From Larix kaempferi (Eukaryota > Streptophyta > Pinopsida > Pinales > Pinaceae): 64,000 bases of DNA. The position numbers and the translations under genes were made by a program. Positions 44,857 through 57,500 of this stretch are shown here, in pieces. The DNA is taken from contig BSBM01000199.1 of NCBI GenBank assembly GCA_027924585.1, forward strand, positions 11,605,001 to 11,669,000, given 5' to 3'. The notes under the pieces were generated by a model. That model searched no databases. It had not been told where the DNA came from and worked only from the letters and a program-made list of their open reading frames with translations. Each line of letters starts with the position of its first letter. Position 1 is the first letter of the stretch.

Positions 44857-47472
44857 CACACCACCCAAATCAAGCGTTGTGGCTATTTATTTTTGGTGTA
44901 TAAGCTAAACGTTCAAAGAGAAAAATAGCTACTTAAACTCTAATGAAGAATTCTTTTCCGAGTGTAGGTTTTGTCGACAATTTTTTTTTCATGACTTACT
45001 AGGTTTTGTGAACAAAACATATATGCTTCATCTTTATTTTGAGAGATGAGCCACATCATCATTTAGATATTATGATAAATTATTTAATGTTTAACAAATG
45101 ACGAAAATAAATTAAAACGACTACTCAACATACAAATAGTAGTTGTTATCAAAATTGAATGACATTGAAAACAAAGTTAAAAAGAAAACAATAAATTAAA
45201 AAAACCAAACAAATTGTGGGATCAATAAAACAAAAAATGGTGGTATCAATCAAACATTAGGCACATTATAAACCCTTGCAGGATTAGGGTCGCTCACCCC
45301 TCTCTTTTTGTTTTCTTTAGAGCATTTAAAAAAACTAAAATCTAACACATATAAAAGATAAATAAATAACTTTTTGTATTTTGGAGAAGAGAGTAATGCA
45401 CTTAATTATCTTTATTTGCTTTTTTGTTTTCTTTAAAGCATTTAAAAAAGCTAAAATCTAACAAATATAAAATATAATACATTCTCTCTAATGTGGTCAT
45501 TATTGTTGTACATTTAAAAAAAATACATAAATCAAAATTGGAAACCAAATTTGCTTAGATCACTTGATTTATAAAGTTGATAAGTAATTCTATTTTGTTG
45601 CAATATGTTAAAAGTATTAGTTCTTTCACATATTCCCCCACCCCTAGAAAAATAAAAGGATTCCATGGTACCACTATTTAATATCAAGATCACCCTACAA
45701 GAATATTGCACTCCAAATACATGGGGTGATATAGAATCATAAAAGTTTTCGCTATGTTTCCTTCACCACAGTAGAACTTTTCAATTCCCACCACAACACA
45801 CTTCCACTTTGAGTGTAGTAACATGGATGAAGCAAAAAGATTTTGTTCTCTTGTACACCTCATATCAAGACTTCCAAATAACCTATCAAAAGAAACTTTT
45901 AGTTTCTTTTTCACCCCATATGATTCATAATAATCAGGTATGCATGGTAATGCAGACACATGAAGACTCTTTGGTAGCAGATTTGTCGAATGACCCTACA
46001 AGCCCAATATTAAAGATGATGAGTGGACTTGCATTTATGAGTTCGATAATTGTAAGGAGTAATTTTGAAAATTTATTTAGGCAAGGTTGTTTTTCTAATT
46101 TCACAGATCATGAAAAAGTAATTCGCATTAGACAATTGATGAAATGTATAATTAAAAAACAAAAAACATTGAAACAAGGGGAATATGTGTTAGACGAGGA
46201 AATAATCAAGAGAATCCTATAAATAGTGTATACATTGACAACAACAAATAGCCTAGCACTTTTTTGTCAATTGCATTGAGAACATGCTAAGACATGTCTA
46301 AAATGGAAAGCACGAGAACATAACCTTTCATATATGTAGTTCAATAACATCTTACGCAGTTTTTTCCTATGGCCAAAGTATTACATTAAAACAAATATGC
46401 ACCTAACTAAGTACTAATAAAACTAAATAAAAATGCTTGTTAGTTGGATGTCCAGTTGTATTACTTTTTAACAAGAGTTCATAAATGGATTGTTAAATGC
46501 GGATTTTAGTTTCTCATGACCATCACAATATATTCTCAACAAATTGCAACTGATCTCGTTGGTTCTTCAAGTTGCTTTGACCATTGTTGTTAAGAAAAAT
46601 GAAATAACCACAACATGCACCTAGTTGATTTCAATTTATTACCAAAAAGTAAAAATTTCTCCAAAAGTAATTAAAGTATAATTTGCATGAGGTGGTAAAG
46701 GAGAAAAGAAGTCACATTTTTTAAATGTTCTTCATATGAAAATTGAGAATAGAGGCAAACACAAGATATAAAATATTTTTGAATTTTTTGAGTGTGGGGA
46801 CAAAGAATCAGAGTTTAAATATTATGATTTAAGAGTAAAGGAGAGGCAAGATTGACAAAAAATTGTATGTTTGGGTGTTAGTTGGATGTTCAGCTGTATT
46901 TTTGTAATAGGAGTTTGCAAATTAATTGATAATTATGGATTTTATTTTCTCTTGATGGCCACAGTAGGGACTTAACAACTTGTGCTTGATCTAGTACTTG
47001 GTTCTTAAAGTTACTTTTATGAGAATTGAAAGAGAGATTTGAAACTCAATCTCATTGTTTGTATTTTTAAAAGCAGTGACAAAAATTACTCTTCAAATTA
47101 CAAAATCATAATGATTGAAACCCGGTTTTAAAAAAGTTGATTGGAGAGGAGAGTTCTATAGTATGGAGGGGTAAATGTTTCCATACAAATATATTGGATA
47201 TTATCACTAAGAATTTTTCCAAACTATATCACAATGGCATATGTAATGAAGATAATAGATGATACTATGAGGAGGAAGAGATAACACATAAAGTGAAATT
47301 TGAATTAAACTTCCTTTTCTTCACTCGTTTTTCTAATACTTTACATTTTTAATAGGTCTTTTTATCAACATTAATGGTTATACTCATTTTGTATTGTACT
47401 GACCAAATTCAGGGAAATAATAATAAAAAATCTTATTGAATTAAAATGAACAAAAAGTATAAGACCGATAGA
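44857..47472. other. AT-rich host spacer with degenerate repeats
   Basis: No intact gene is seen. A direct repeat of about 55 bp (TTTTTGTTTTCTTTAGAGCA start) occurs near 45307 and again near 45421. A longer, diverged pair (TTAGTTGGATGTCCAGTTGT start) occurs at about 46438-46580 and 46878-47025. Short ORFs at 45690-46222 on both strands are treated separately. Confidence 0.6.
45690..45959 (-). pseudogene. Possible gene relic, loosely like a PPPDE (DeSI-type) peptidase fragment
   Basis: A stretch of 89 codons shows LLHSKWKCVVVGIEKFYCGEGNI, cited here only as the motif pattern H-x5-VVxGxExxxGxGxI, which recalls the His region of PPPDE thiol peptidases. The catalytic Cys part is not seen. An overlapping plus-strand ORF (45809-46222) is also open but not recognised. 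The assignment is weak. Confidence 0.2.
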
Positions 47473-47895
47473 TGTTGATAAGGAGGTATGGAAATGTTAG
47501 CAATGGAAGCTAAATAGAGAAGACATCAATAAACACATAAATGAAATATTGGCAAACACACAAATTGAACAAAAATATTTTACCCAGTAAAACCCTTTAA
47601 AGTAGAAACATCCACGGGGAAAATAGTATCAATATTCTTATTGCTCAAAGATGGATATTACAATAGCCTTGCGGTATTACAACCATTCCTCGCACTCTCT
47701 CCGATTGATTATGCCTCCATGGGCTTACACGGATTTTTAGCACTTCTTACACAGTAGCATAAAACTGACCAGTTAATTGCACACCTATCCACATTCTATC
47801 CTGGGCTATATTATCTCAGCCAAAGCTAGAATAGTAGGAGTCTAGAAGATGCGAGAGCCATATTTGTGGGAATTGGTTGTCACATGTTTCCAACA
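47473..47895 (-). repeat. 3' LTR of a Ty1/copia relic
   Basis: On the minus strand the 423-bp segment begins TGTTGGAAACATGTG and ends TTATCAACA, with a purine tract (AAGGTGGAGAT) directly before it. Copia RNase H coding sequence lies upstream on the same strand. Confidence 0.75.
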
Positions 47896-47929
47896 ATCTC
47901 CACCTTCATAACAATTTACCTGATACCTT

Positions 47930-48400
47930 GCCCTTGTTTTAGTCATCACATTTCATGCAAGCCAAGATAATCCAAGAACCAACACAGCTTCTCTGATGTC
48001 ACTGGTTTTGTGAACATGTTTACATAATTCTTTCGAGTATTGACATTTTTTAAGAACCACTCAACCTTCATCAATAACTTGTCTTACAAAATGGTATTTT
48101 ATAGGAATATGTTTTGTCTTACTGTGATAAGTTGTATTTTTAGCCAAATGAATAGCACTTTGACTATCACAATTTTTTTTTACATTAACCTTTTAACCAG
48201 ATTGGCTCTTTTCAAGCATGCGAAGGAGATATATACTCTTCCTCCATATTGTATAAATCAACAATTTTTTGAAACTTTGACATCCAACTAATAGGACCAC
48301 CTACTCTGCCTCAGCAATGTTTTGAAGCTTTGAGATACAATGTTTTGAAGCAGATATATACTCTGCCTCCATAGTAGATAATGTTTTTTTTGGCTCATTT
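47930..48400 (-). pseudogene. Ty1/copia RNase H, C-terminal remnant
   Basis: The minus strand reads NCDSQSAIHLAKNTTYHSK, TKHIPIKYHFVRQVIDEG, and then, after a stop and a small shift, NYVNMFTKPV and LDYLGLHE. These are the standard last motifs of copia polyproteins (D-SQSA-HL, K-KHI-I-YHFIR). Only the end of pol remains; upstream parts are lost. Confidence 0.85.
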
Positions 48401-49576
48401 CTTAGTTATGTCCATAATTTTTTAAGGATGACATTAACTCATTGTATCCACCGTCATGTTTCAAATCTACTTAGAAGGTTAAGGAGATTCATGGTTTGAT
48501 ATGTTTCTAATCAAGAAGGCTCATGGTTCTCATTGGATAGTTTAGACTATAAAATATATCAATTCACATTGCTTGTGGCAAAATCATTTGTGGTAAAGAG
48601 AAGTGAATAAGGCTCGATAAATCGAGTCTCGACAATCTACATAGAAGTTGGGGAAGAACTACACGGACTTATGAGCGATAATCCATGGACATATTTAATT
48701 GGCATTTTGTTATCAATGAAATAATATATTAAATAAATTTATACATAATTGAAGAAGCAAAAAAAATATAAAACTTAAAACTTCTTATTAAATATATATT
48801 AAACATATAAGAAGCATTTTTCACCAAATACCCTATCTCATTGACGAAAACTCACAAATTAAACAATGCACCAAATTATATTTTAATAATTTTAATAATG
48901 GTAAATGCACATGATATATATTAATAATATTTTTAATTTTTTATATTAATTTATAAAATTAATTTTATTTTTTATTATAAATATATTTTATTTTTACATA
49001 TAAGTATAAAATTTTCAAATTAAATAAAAATATTATATATATAAAAGCTAGTAGTTAGTTTCCAAGTGGTAATCTAGTGTCTTAACAATATATCCATTCA
49101 TCATTTATTCTAAGTCCATAAATCTAAAATTAATTTAAAACTCTCAAATTAATTTTGATATAATTTATTTAATTAATTTATTTTAATTATACATCATCAA
49201 ATATTTTTCAACAACTAGTTGAATGGCTACTTCTAACTATCTTCATATGGGAATGGGATCACAAGTTTTGTTAGGCTTAAAATGGATATAAAGGTTCTTA
49301 TGGCAAAGAAAGGTGTTGGTTAGGAGATAAAAACACCCATAAATGATTCTCTATGAAGAAATAATTTGGATAAATATATAATCAAACATTCAATTAATTT
49401 AGACATGTATGCTTTAAACATTATACATGAATCACAAATATGCTCTAAGCTTGTTTAAATGGTTGTGGAGAGGTTTAACTTTTGAAAATTAACACTCATT
49501 TGAAGACCAACAATAGAACTCTGTCTACAGCATGCAGTGAGCAATAAAATGTGTTTGCAATAACTGCAATAATTTA
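48401..49576. other. AT-rich spacer, no gene seen
   Basis: The stretch around 48700-49210 is extremely AT-rich with runs of TATA and AATT. No ORF, repeat family or RNA gene could be supported. Confidence 0.55.
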
Positions 49577-51139
49577 TTTTCAGTTGATAACAATGCCTTT
49601 ATGGCACAGCCGCTCCACTACTTCCTTGCCCCACTGCAGTTTGGGACATCCATTGGCCGAAAACCCCTTCAAAGAACTCAAATGCTCAACACCGGGAAGC
49701 TCTTCTAACTTGTCGCACGAATAAACTCACAGTATTGAAAGATTTGGCATCTGCGACAACCCCTGTATTCACTTTAGCTTTGGACATTTGTATATCTCCA
49801 AGCTCTCCAAAGATACCAATGTTTCAAGATTTGGCAGCTCCTCCAGGTCTTCGGAGCTAAAAATGTGTAATGTTTGAAGTTTTGAAAGAGTACAAAGCCC
49901 TCCTATTTTAATCAATCTAGGACAACTTTTTAACACTAGATTTGTTAGTGTTGTTTGCAATGCTCCTACCTCCACCAGACTATCACAAATGTAGATTCTA
50001 ATATCATAAATTTTGGGGAAAACAACGTTACAATAAAATACCTCAGAAGCGTCTAGTTTAGTCAATGCTCCTTGCACTCTCGAATTTTTGATTTTTTCAA
50101 CCTCGCCTCTAACATTTTTGCATCTTAGTTCTCTTGAAGGGAATTCTTTCAACTCTAGCAGTTCAAGATTGTACATGGTTGAGATGCTCAACTTTTTCAA
50201 CTGATTCAACATTGCAATGGAATCGAACAAACATTTCCAAGGGCAATGGAAGAAATTCAATTCCTCCAATCTCTTTAGAGAATTGAATGAATGTGGAAAC
50301 ATCCCCACCCAAGAGCTTTCTAAACTAAAAAATTTCAAATTATGTAGGTTTCCAATAGACCTTGGTAACTTTTTGAAGCCAACGCTCAAATACAATTCTC
50401 GCAAGAACATTTGATCTATAAGTTGGGGAGGCAATACTTTAATATTTCCACAACCTGAGGGGTCTAACCACTGAAGTGTGATGATCTTTCCTAGTTTTTC
50501 CTCCGAGATGGTCAACTTCATACAACCCTTTAAACACAAATGTTGAAGTTGTATTAAATTTCTGAAAGAATTTGGGAGCATCTACAATAGTTTGCAGTAA
50601 CCCAAGTCAATATACGCGAGCTTGGTCAACTTTCCAAAGGATTTCAGAGCATTTACAAATGGTTCTACCCGAAAAATTCAACATGTTGGAGGTTGGTTAA
50701 GTTCCCAAAAGAATATGGCAGTGACTTAATTACCATACACCCTTGTAATTCCAAATGTTTCAAGGACCACAACTAACAGAACTCATCTGGGAATGTTTCC
50801 AGAGTATGACCAACATTACGTTGGAGGGTGATATTCTTGAGGTGTTGCAGAGGTGCCTGAAATGCTCCCTCTATTTCAACTATTGTGCATTGTGGTATAT
50901 CAAGACAAGTAAGAAATTTTTGCAAGAAAGGAAAATAAAAGCCACATTTTCTCAATAAATTGCGTGACTACCTACCTCAGTTTCATGCCACAATCTTTCC
51001 AACATTATCCTCAACTCCCATGTTGTCCTCCGACCCTTTATATATAGGACTCTTAAATTCTCCACTAAAATCCTTGAAGCTAAGGAGGAGTATGGACAGT
51101 TAAAAAATGAAGCAATATTAGTTGCAGTCACTTCCCAAC
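49577..51139 (-). pseudogene. LRR region of a disease-resistance (TIR-NBS-LRR-like) gene, truncated and broken
   Basis: The best open part (49769-50581) has about ten leucine-rich repeats, for example SFRNLIQLQHLCLKGC, KLGKIITLQWLDPSGCGNI, LPNLETLVSLESLEIYKCPKL. After a frameshift near 49780 the C-terminal end reads DKLEELPGVEHLSSLKG and CPKLQWGKEVVERL, a tail typical of conifer TNL proteins. Upstream of 50581, more repeats (FPDEFC; SLKHLELQGCMVIKSLPYSFGNL; NLRVLYIKGR) are cut by several stops. No TIR or NB-ARC part is present. The 5' side ends at the junction with the truncated LTR of element D near 51140. In life such proteins sense pathogen effectors. Confidence 0.82.
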
Positions 51140-51996
51140 GCTGAACACACTTTCAACACAAGAACCTTTATGCCACGGCGACCTCAGCTGAAATACCTTA
51201 GGTCGTTTTGGCGCATTCTTCAAATCGACCTTCGATTGTGTTTCACAACCACTTCCAATCTGCATTGATGTGTTTCGACGTCTTTCTTAGACTTACACCG
51301 ACTCTTTTATGGACTCCCCTTTCTAGCTTCACGTTTATCTTATTTCAAATCCCTTTTCCCTTTTTCCCAGTGGGATCTTCATTCATCAGCAACACGTTTC
51401 AACACTCTTTTCCTTTTCATAGCGACACATTCCAGCTCCTTTCTCAACTTACTCCGACCTTCCTTTTCGCAAAAGCATTTTTGGCGCCCTTTTCTCTTCA
51501 TGCCGAAACGTACCAGCGTCCTTTCTATTTTACGCCGAAGTGTTTTAGCATGTTTTTTCATTGCGCGTAGATTAGTAAACTTACCAAACCGTTTTTGAAA
51601 TGCCATTTCTGTTTTTTCCCCCGACCGTGTTGGCGATAATCCTAATTTTGCTCTGAAACGAAAACTTCAACAAAAGTGCTTCGGCCAATTTCTCAAAAGT
51701 TCTGACCGTTTCGGTGTGACTTGGTAAGTCACTCTGAAACAGAAATATTTCCAAGAAAACCAACATTGCTCGGCCTATTTCGGCGTGACTTGGGGAGTTT
51801 CTCCAATCATTTCAGCGTAAAAAATCAAGTTGCATCGATTCAGAAACTTGCCCTTTTCACTTGTTTTTTCAAGAAAAATTCTAAGTGACAAAAGGTAAAA
51901 TTATCAGGATGAAAAAAATTCTAAGTAAATCAAAAAATAGAAGGGGGGGGCCTACAATTTTAAGAAAATTTTGGGGATAAGGTTGCAGCGGCAACA
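51140..51996 (-). repeat. 3' LTR of element D, truncated
   Basis: On the minus strand it begins TGTTGCCGCTGCAACC, and the CCCCAAAATTTT context corresponds to the start of the B LTR. Diverged repeats with CCGAAA cores fill most of it, like the U3 array of B. The accessory gene and the rest of the LTR are absent. The left junction is approximate. Confidence 0.65.
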
Positions 51997-53240
51997 ATTG
52001 GAAAATAGCTGATGAACAGAGATCTTTGAACAATTATTCTTGAAGATCACAATTGCTTGTATGTTATTGATCTTAATTGTAAAACAATGCCTTCATCAAT
52101 TTTCCAAGATTTTTTAAAAGGCCAAAGTTTCCTACAAGGAGATAGGATATCTTGAATTATATTGGTCATTCATTTCAGGAGATAGGGTAACCTGGACCAT
52201 ATTTCCCGACTACTCTCTTGAGGCCATAATATGGGGTTCATTTTTAATCCCATCTTTCGGTTACCACTAGATATGACTCCATAGGATCGTAGCAAAATCA
52301 AACAAATGTATTCGTTTTTTCTTCATTCCCATCTATACGCATTTCTTTAGATGCTTTCCTTTTGACGAGTTTTATTGTCTGATTCTTTCATTAATAGCCT
52401 TCTTCAGTATTCAATATTTGATGTGGGTTCTTCCATCCATAATGTCCGTTTGTGTGAGTGAGAATTTTCTTTGTTTTTCATACTAACGGACGAAGAAGAA
52501 CCTTTATGGGCTTGTCATCTGGGCAATCTTCTTGATTGGACGTATTTATTTTCAAAACCATTTCTTTGATGGAGATGAAAACTTTTCAGAATTTTGAGTC
52601 TTTGTTATGAGCCTTTTGGCTTTGATTTTGTAGCATGGGATCATTTTAATTTCCATACATCTGTAAGACTTGCTTCCTTTACATGGTTCAGTTGTAGTAG
52701 GCTACCTAAGATGGTTATTCTTGTGTGAGTGAGTGGAGCCCCAAGATAGTAATTTAGAACTTGCGGGTCTTAGTTATTTTACAGGATTTAGAATGAAACA
52801 ACATAAAACATGAAGAGGGTTTCCCTTTCTAAAACAAAGCGGCAATTAAAAATCACAAATGACAATGCTATAAAAAAGAATTCCTTTTTTATGAAGCAAA
52901 CTCTGATCTCCTGATGATTAACATTTATTCCCAATATGAGATCGTTCAGATTCCTGTATTTCTACATGTCACTTTAAACGTTGAGCTGGGGTTTAGTGAA
53001 AACAAAAAACAATCAAACAAAGCAAATCAAACAAAAAGCAATCAACAAAGAAAATCAAACAAAAACAATCAACAAATAAAATCAAACAAAGCAAATCAAA
53101 CAAAAAAAAATCAACAAAGAAAATCAAACAATAAGCAAAATAAGGTTGAAACTAACTAATCTAAAAAATAAACCAAACTAGGGAAGGCTAAGAAAAAACC
53201 AAAAAAAATTTTATGCACAACAGGTGTTCCTAAATCTATT
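51997..53240 (-). other. Element D 3' untranslated region with low-complexity block
   Basis: Parts match 17023-18086 of element B in reverse. Bases 53009-53140 are a degenerate AATCAAACAAAG-type repeat that gives an artificial Asn/Lys/Gln-rich ORF on the plus strand. No purine tract abuts the LTR at 51996. Confidence 0.6.
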
Positions 53241-54530
53241 TAAGGGCTAGGCCGTTGACAGGGAGATTTTCTTCCTCCCCTTGTAAATATTGCAGTTTGT
53301 ATGTCGTTGGGCTAAGCTTCTCCATAATTGTTGAAATTTTGTATGTTTTCCCTTGTCTTCATGTGGATGATCCCATTTCAGAACTAGGTCTCCTACCTCA
53401 AAAGTTATCTTACCAGAATTTTGTTTATCAAAACACCTTTTGAAAATATCTTGGTGATGGTTGAACCTATCCTTGTCCTTTTGCCATGATTCTTCGAGTT
53501 TCAGCAGAGTATTAATTCGTGATTGCAGAATTTCACTACTTGATCCTCGACATATCTGAGCTAATTGCAGGGAAGGGAGTAGTATGTTTGGTGGGAGTAT
53601 AGCCTCTTTCCCATAGACTAATATATAAGGAGAAACCCCTAAATAATATTTTGGATTGACCCTATCTACCCATAAAGCATTGGGAAGAGCTACGTGAAAA
53701 TTTCTCTGATTTTCAATAATTGTTTTCTTTAATATACGGATGAGATTTTTATTTGTGGATTCTGCTAATCCATTTCCTTGAGGATATTAATTAGCTGAAT
53801 AATGCAGTTTAATTTCTCTTTCACAAGCAAATGCAGTCAATTTAACAGATGCGAAATAAGATGCATTATCAAAAACTAGGGAAATTGGAACCCCAAACCC
53901 AGTTATGATGTTTTCTTGCAGGAATTCGATGACTGCATCTTTGTTCACTTTACGCAAAGGAGTAGCTTCTATCCATCGTGTAAAATAATCAGTAGCTGTG
54001 AGAATATATCGATGTTGTAGCAAATAATTTTGATTGATCTCCTTGATAATGACTAAGCCCCATTGCTCGAATGGTTCTGAGATGATAACTAGTTGCAATG
54101 GTCCTGCTGCTTTTGGTAATCTACCAGCACTCCTCTAACATATATCACATTTTCTTGCATAATCATGAGCATGTTTGAAAATAGTGGTCCAATAGTAACT
54201 GGATCTTACTATTTTGTAAGCAGTAGTATCATCGGAATAATGTCCCCCTGCAGGGCCATCATGTAACTCCTTAACTACCTTATTCGCAACTTCTCTCACA
54301 AGACATCTAAGAAAAAATCCATCATATTTTTTTTCTAAAGAGTACTCCATTACTATCTGATAAGATGTTGATTTCAATCGGAGTGCCCTTCTCTACTTAG
54401 AACTCTAGTGTTCTGGAAAATACCATTGTCGAAGATAGTGAACCAAATCTCTATACTAAGATTATGGAGTAGTAAAAATGGAACATACTTCAATTGAATT
54501 CATTTCAGCTTCGTTTTCCCATTCATGATC
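53241..54530 (-). pseudogene. Element D integrase
   Basis: Motifs read on the minus strand are LHDGPAGGHYSDDTTAYK and CDIC (zinc region), WGLVIIKEIN where B has WGIDVIGEIN (the first Asp is lost), and VFDNASYF (Asp 2). The Glu region is just past an in-frame stop near 53787. The C-terminal tail (GDLVLKWDHPHEDKG) follows to about 53250. Several stops. Confidence 0.82.
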
Positions 54531-55068
54531 TTAGTTTGTTGGGTTTTCAGCGAGCAACTTGCATAACCCTTGACCTTTAATGATATTAGCTGGTTTGAAC
54601 TCTAGGTCATATTCCTGTAATGCAGTTACCCGATTTCCTCGCCTCTCTCCCAACTCCTTTTGTACAAATAAGGATCTGATAGCTAGATGAGGTATTATAA
54701 CTTTCATTCTGTTCTTCAAAATGTAATGTCTGAATTGTTTTATTGCCTTAAATACTCTATATGCTTGTTTATCCACATTTGGGTAATTCAGTTCATCTCT
54801 TTGTAACCCAGTGCTCATGAAAGATATTGGATACTCATCTCCTAGTTCTCCTTTCTATGTGAGCACTGCTGCAAGAGAATTTTCTGAAGCAATGTTATAT
54901 ATGATAAAATCCTTTTCAAAATCTGGACTTATTAAAGAAGGTGCATGAGCTATAGAATTATTTATATCCTTGAATGCACTTTTCTCAACATCAGTCCATT
55001 TGAATTGCACACTTTGCTTCACCATTTGTTGCAAAGGCTTTATGGATTTGAGTTATGTCCTGAATTAT
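54531..55068 (-). pseudogene. Element D gypsy-type RNase H without catalytic acids
   Basis: FMSTGLQRDELNYPNVDKQAYRVFKAIKQF, cited in part as STGLQRDELNYPNVDK, and LQEYDLEFKPANIIKGQG match B closely and equally lack the acidic residues. The same loss in two independent elements shows it is ancestral and not decay of one copy. Confidence 0.75.
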
Positions 55069-55720
55069 TTATGGATCTATCAAGATTCCCTTCTTAGAGA
55101 TGATGTGTCCTAACAATTTTCCTTCGAGTACAACAAAAACACTTTTCTTTGGATTCAAAGATATACCATACTTTCTACAACGATAAAAAATATGCTTCAA
55201 ATGGAAAACATGGTCTTCTCGTTTCTTAGAAAAAACTGTTACATCATCTAAACAAATGACAACACAGTGGCCGACTAAACCTCGAAATGCGATATCCATG
55301 GCCCTTTGAAATGTGGCTCCGACATTCATAAGGCCAAAAGGAATTCTCCTACATGAAAATGTTCGACATTTTGTGCGGAATGTCATCTTGAGTCGATCTT
55401 GCTCATCTGCTAATACTTGATTGTAACCTAAAAATCCATCTAATAAGGAGAACATTTCTGAGCCTAATACCATCTGCAAGATTTGTTCCATTGGTGGCAT
55501 CGGGTAGTTGTCTTTATCTGATGCTTTATTCAAAATATGAAAGTCGACACATAGTCTTATTTCTCCATATTTCTTCCTTACAGGGACCAAATTATCCACC
55601 CATTCAGAGTGTCGAACTTTGAAAATAATTTTAGCATCCAACAGATTTTTTAATTCCTTTTGTATCAAAGGTTTGAGTGTAGGGTGCATCTTCCTAAGTT
55701 GCTGCTAAAATGGCTTTGCA
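55069..55720 (-). pseudogene. Element D reverse transcriptase
   Basis: The motifs IRLCVDFHILNKAS, FSLLDGFLGYNQV and RRIPFGLMNVGATFQRAMD are clear. The catalytic box reads VICLDDVTVFSKK, so Tyr is replaced by Cys but both Asp remain. A stop near 55711 precedes it, at a place equivalent to 14434 in B. Confidence 0.88.
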
Positions 55721-56180
55721 CCTTGTTTAATGGGTATCACATGTTGTATGATGTGTGTGTCGTAAGTCTTCAAATATTCATAGGTCCATGTGAACATTTC
55801 TCTGTATTGCTGAAAATGTCTAATGAACTTGGATCTTTCACCACGTGAGCAACATTTTCCTAAATTGACATATTTAGGTTAATCCTTTGTCCTTGAGTTT
55901 ACCAACTCATACTGCATCGAGGAGTTGTTTGTCTTGATATTTACCGGTCTTTTGAATTTATTCTGTAACAAACAATCCTTCAAGAGTTCATACTCCTTTT
56001 GGAATAAAATTTCCTTTACTAATATCCTTACTCTGCAAATCAAACTGGTGTTCTTCTTCTTCAATTATGGATTCTTTAAAGGCATCCTCATTCATCAGAA
56101 AAATGATAATCTATTCATCATCATCGAACACCCTCAGATTTGTAATGTTATCAGGTACCGGTGGACTGAAAATTAACCCA
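55721..56180 (-). pseudogene. Element D linker between RNase H and RT
   Basis: Degenerate minus-strand remnants (KRPVNIKTNNSSMQYELVN) match 14160-14240 of B. Stops and shifts are frequent; no further domain recognised. Confidence 0.6.
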
Positions 56181-56610
56181 ATAGAACATTTTTTATTAGT
56201 TGGTACTAATTGAGAAGCATAAGTGGCTAGTAAATCAACTGCAACATTTTGTAATCTAGGAATGGCATTTATGTTAAAAGCATTAAACTTTGATATCAAA
56301 TTCCATACCTCAAATTGATACCCTTTCAGATGTGGAGATGATCAATGAATGGTGTTTCTTATCTTCCTAACAACTATTTCTCAGTCACCAAAAGCTTTTA
56401 AATTCTTAACATTTAAATCAATGGTTGTTTTTAGACCTTGAACTAGAGCTTCATATTCAACAGTGTTATTTGTGCATTCAAACTCTAGCCTATAAGAGAG
56501 AAATTGTTTGTTTCCTTCAAAATCAACAAGAACACACCTGGATCCTGATCCCTCTTGTGTTTTGGAACCATTGAAATACAAAATCCAAAATTTATTATTC
56601 GATTCAACTA
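56181..56610 (-). pseudogene. Element D archaeal-type RNase H, upstream of RT
   Basis: The motifs are YFNGSKT (first Asp now Asn), ECTNNTVEYEALVQGLKTT (Glu kept), KAFGD (Asp kept), then after a stop NAIPRLQNVAVDLLAT. The position between PR and RT is the same as in B, so this order is a stable feature of the group. Confidence 0.8.
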
Positions 56611-57500
56611 AGATAGTATTATCTCCTAAGTTAGTAGCTAATTCTACTATATTACAATCAATGTCATCAGTCCATGAGAATTGAAGGAGATCAGAATGTT
56701 TGTCTGAATCATGACTAATATTTTCCGCTTGATAATTTCTTGGCTCAATTTCTAAGAAATAATTCCCCAAAACTAAAGATGAAAAAATTACAGGTTCATT
56801 CTTTTCTTCCAACTGAGTCACATTCTGTTTCATGTGAGGTTCTCTCAACACTTCAATTTGATTCTGTCTATTCTGATATGGAAGCCACAAATGAGACCAA
56901 TCTGTTGCAAAATAGCCATTTAATTTTTTTGACCAATCTTTACTTAATATTAAACCGTAAGATTCAAGTATGTCCACTACCATGATATCAATAAATTGAC
57001 ACACCCTTGGGTTTGCAGCTAGTCTGATCAGTACATTTTTCATTTCCCCTATTACTTTAACAACAAATCTGTCTAGTTGTATAATCTGAGAAGGGGATGT
57101 TGGGGGCTGTCCATTGATCTTTTTACAAATAGATAGTGGCATAACGTTAGATGAAGCCCTAGAATCTACCAAGCAATTATGCACATTATGATTAAAGATT
57201 TCAAAAGTTAAAAGGAAAGGCAGAGTTTGATATTTTGACTTTCCACCAATACTCTCTTTGTTAATCTCAGTATCTAAATCAACTATTTCCATTGTATTGC
57301 TTGGTTGTGGATAAAAAGATTCTAACAAATTTTTCCTCTGTTGTGGGAGATTACACAATTCGAACAGAGATATGTTTTCTTTGGTTTTATTAATGTCTTC
57401 CACAGTGTCATATCCCATATTATGATCTCCAACACCTTTTTCACCACTGTCATAGTTTTTACCTACAGGTTTCACTTGCTTATTTATCAATGGGTTTGCC
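56611..57500 (-). pseudogene. Element D aspartic protease region
   Basis: The active site reads NCLVDSRASSNVMPLSIC, so the Gly of DSGA is replaced by Arg. It is followed by DIMVVDILESYGLILSKDW. The open stretch 56381-57490 joins PR to the RNase H. Confidence 0.85.

Noticed and set aside
51208-51570. Plus-strand ORF of 120 codons near the LRR relic
   Set aside because: It lies antisense in the repeat-rich start of the D LTR and has the biased Phe/Ser/Pro composition expected from that.
52914-53159. Asn/Lys/Gln-rich ORF on the plus strand
   Set aside because: It translates a degenerate AATCAAACAAAG repeat in the 3' untranslated part of element D.
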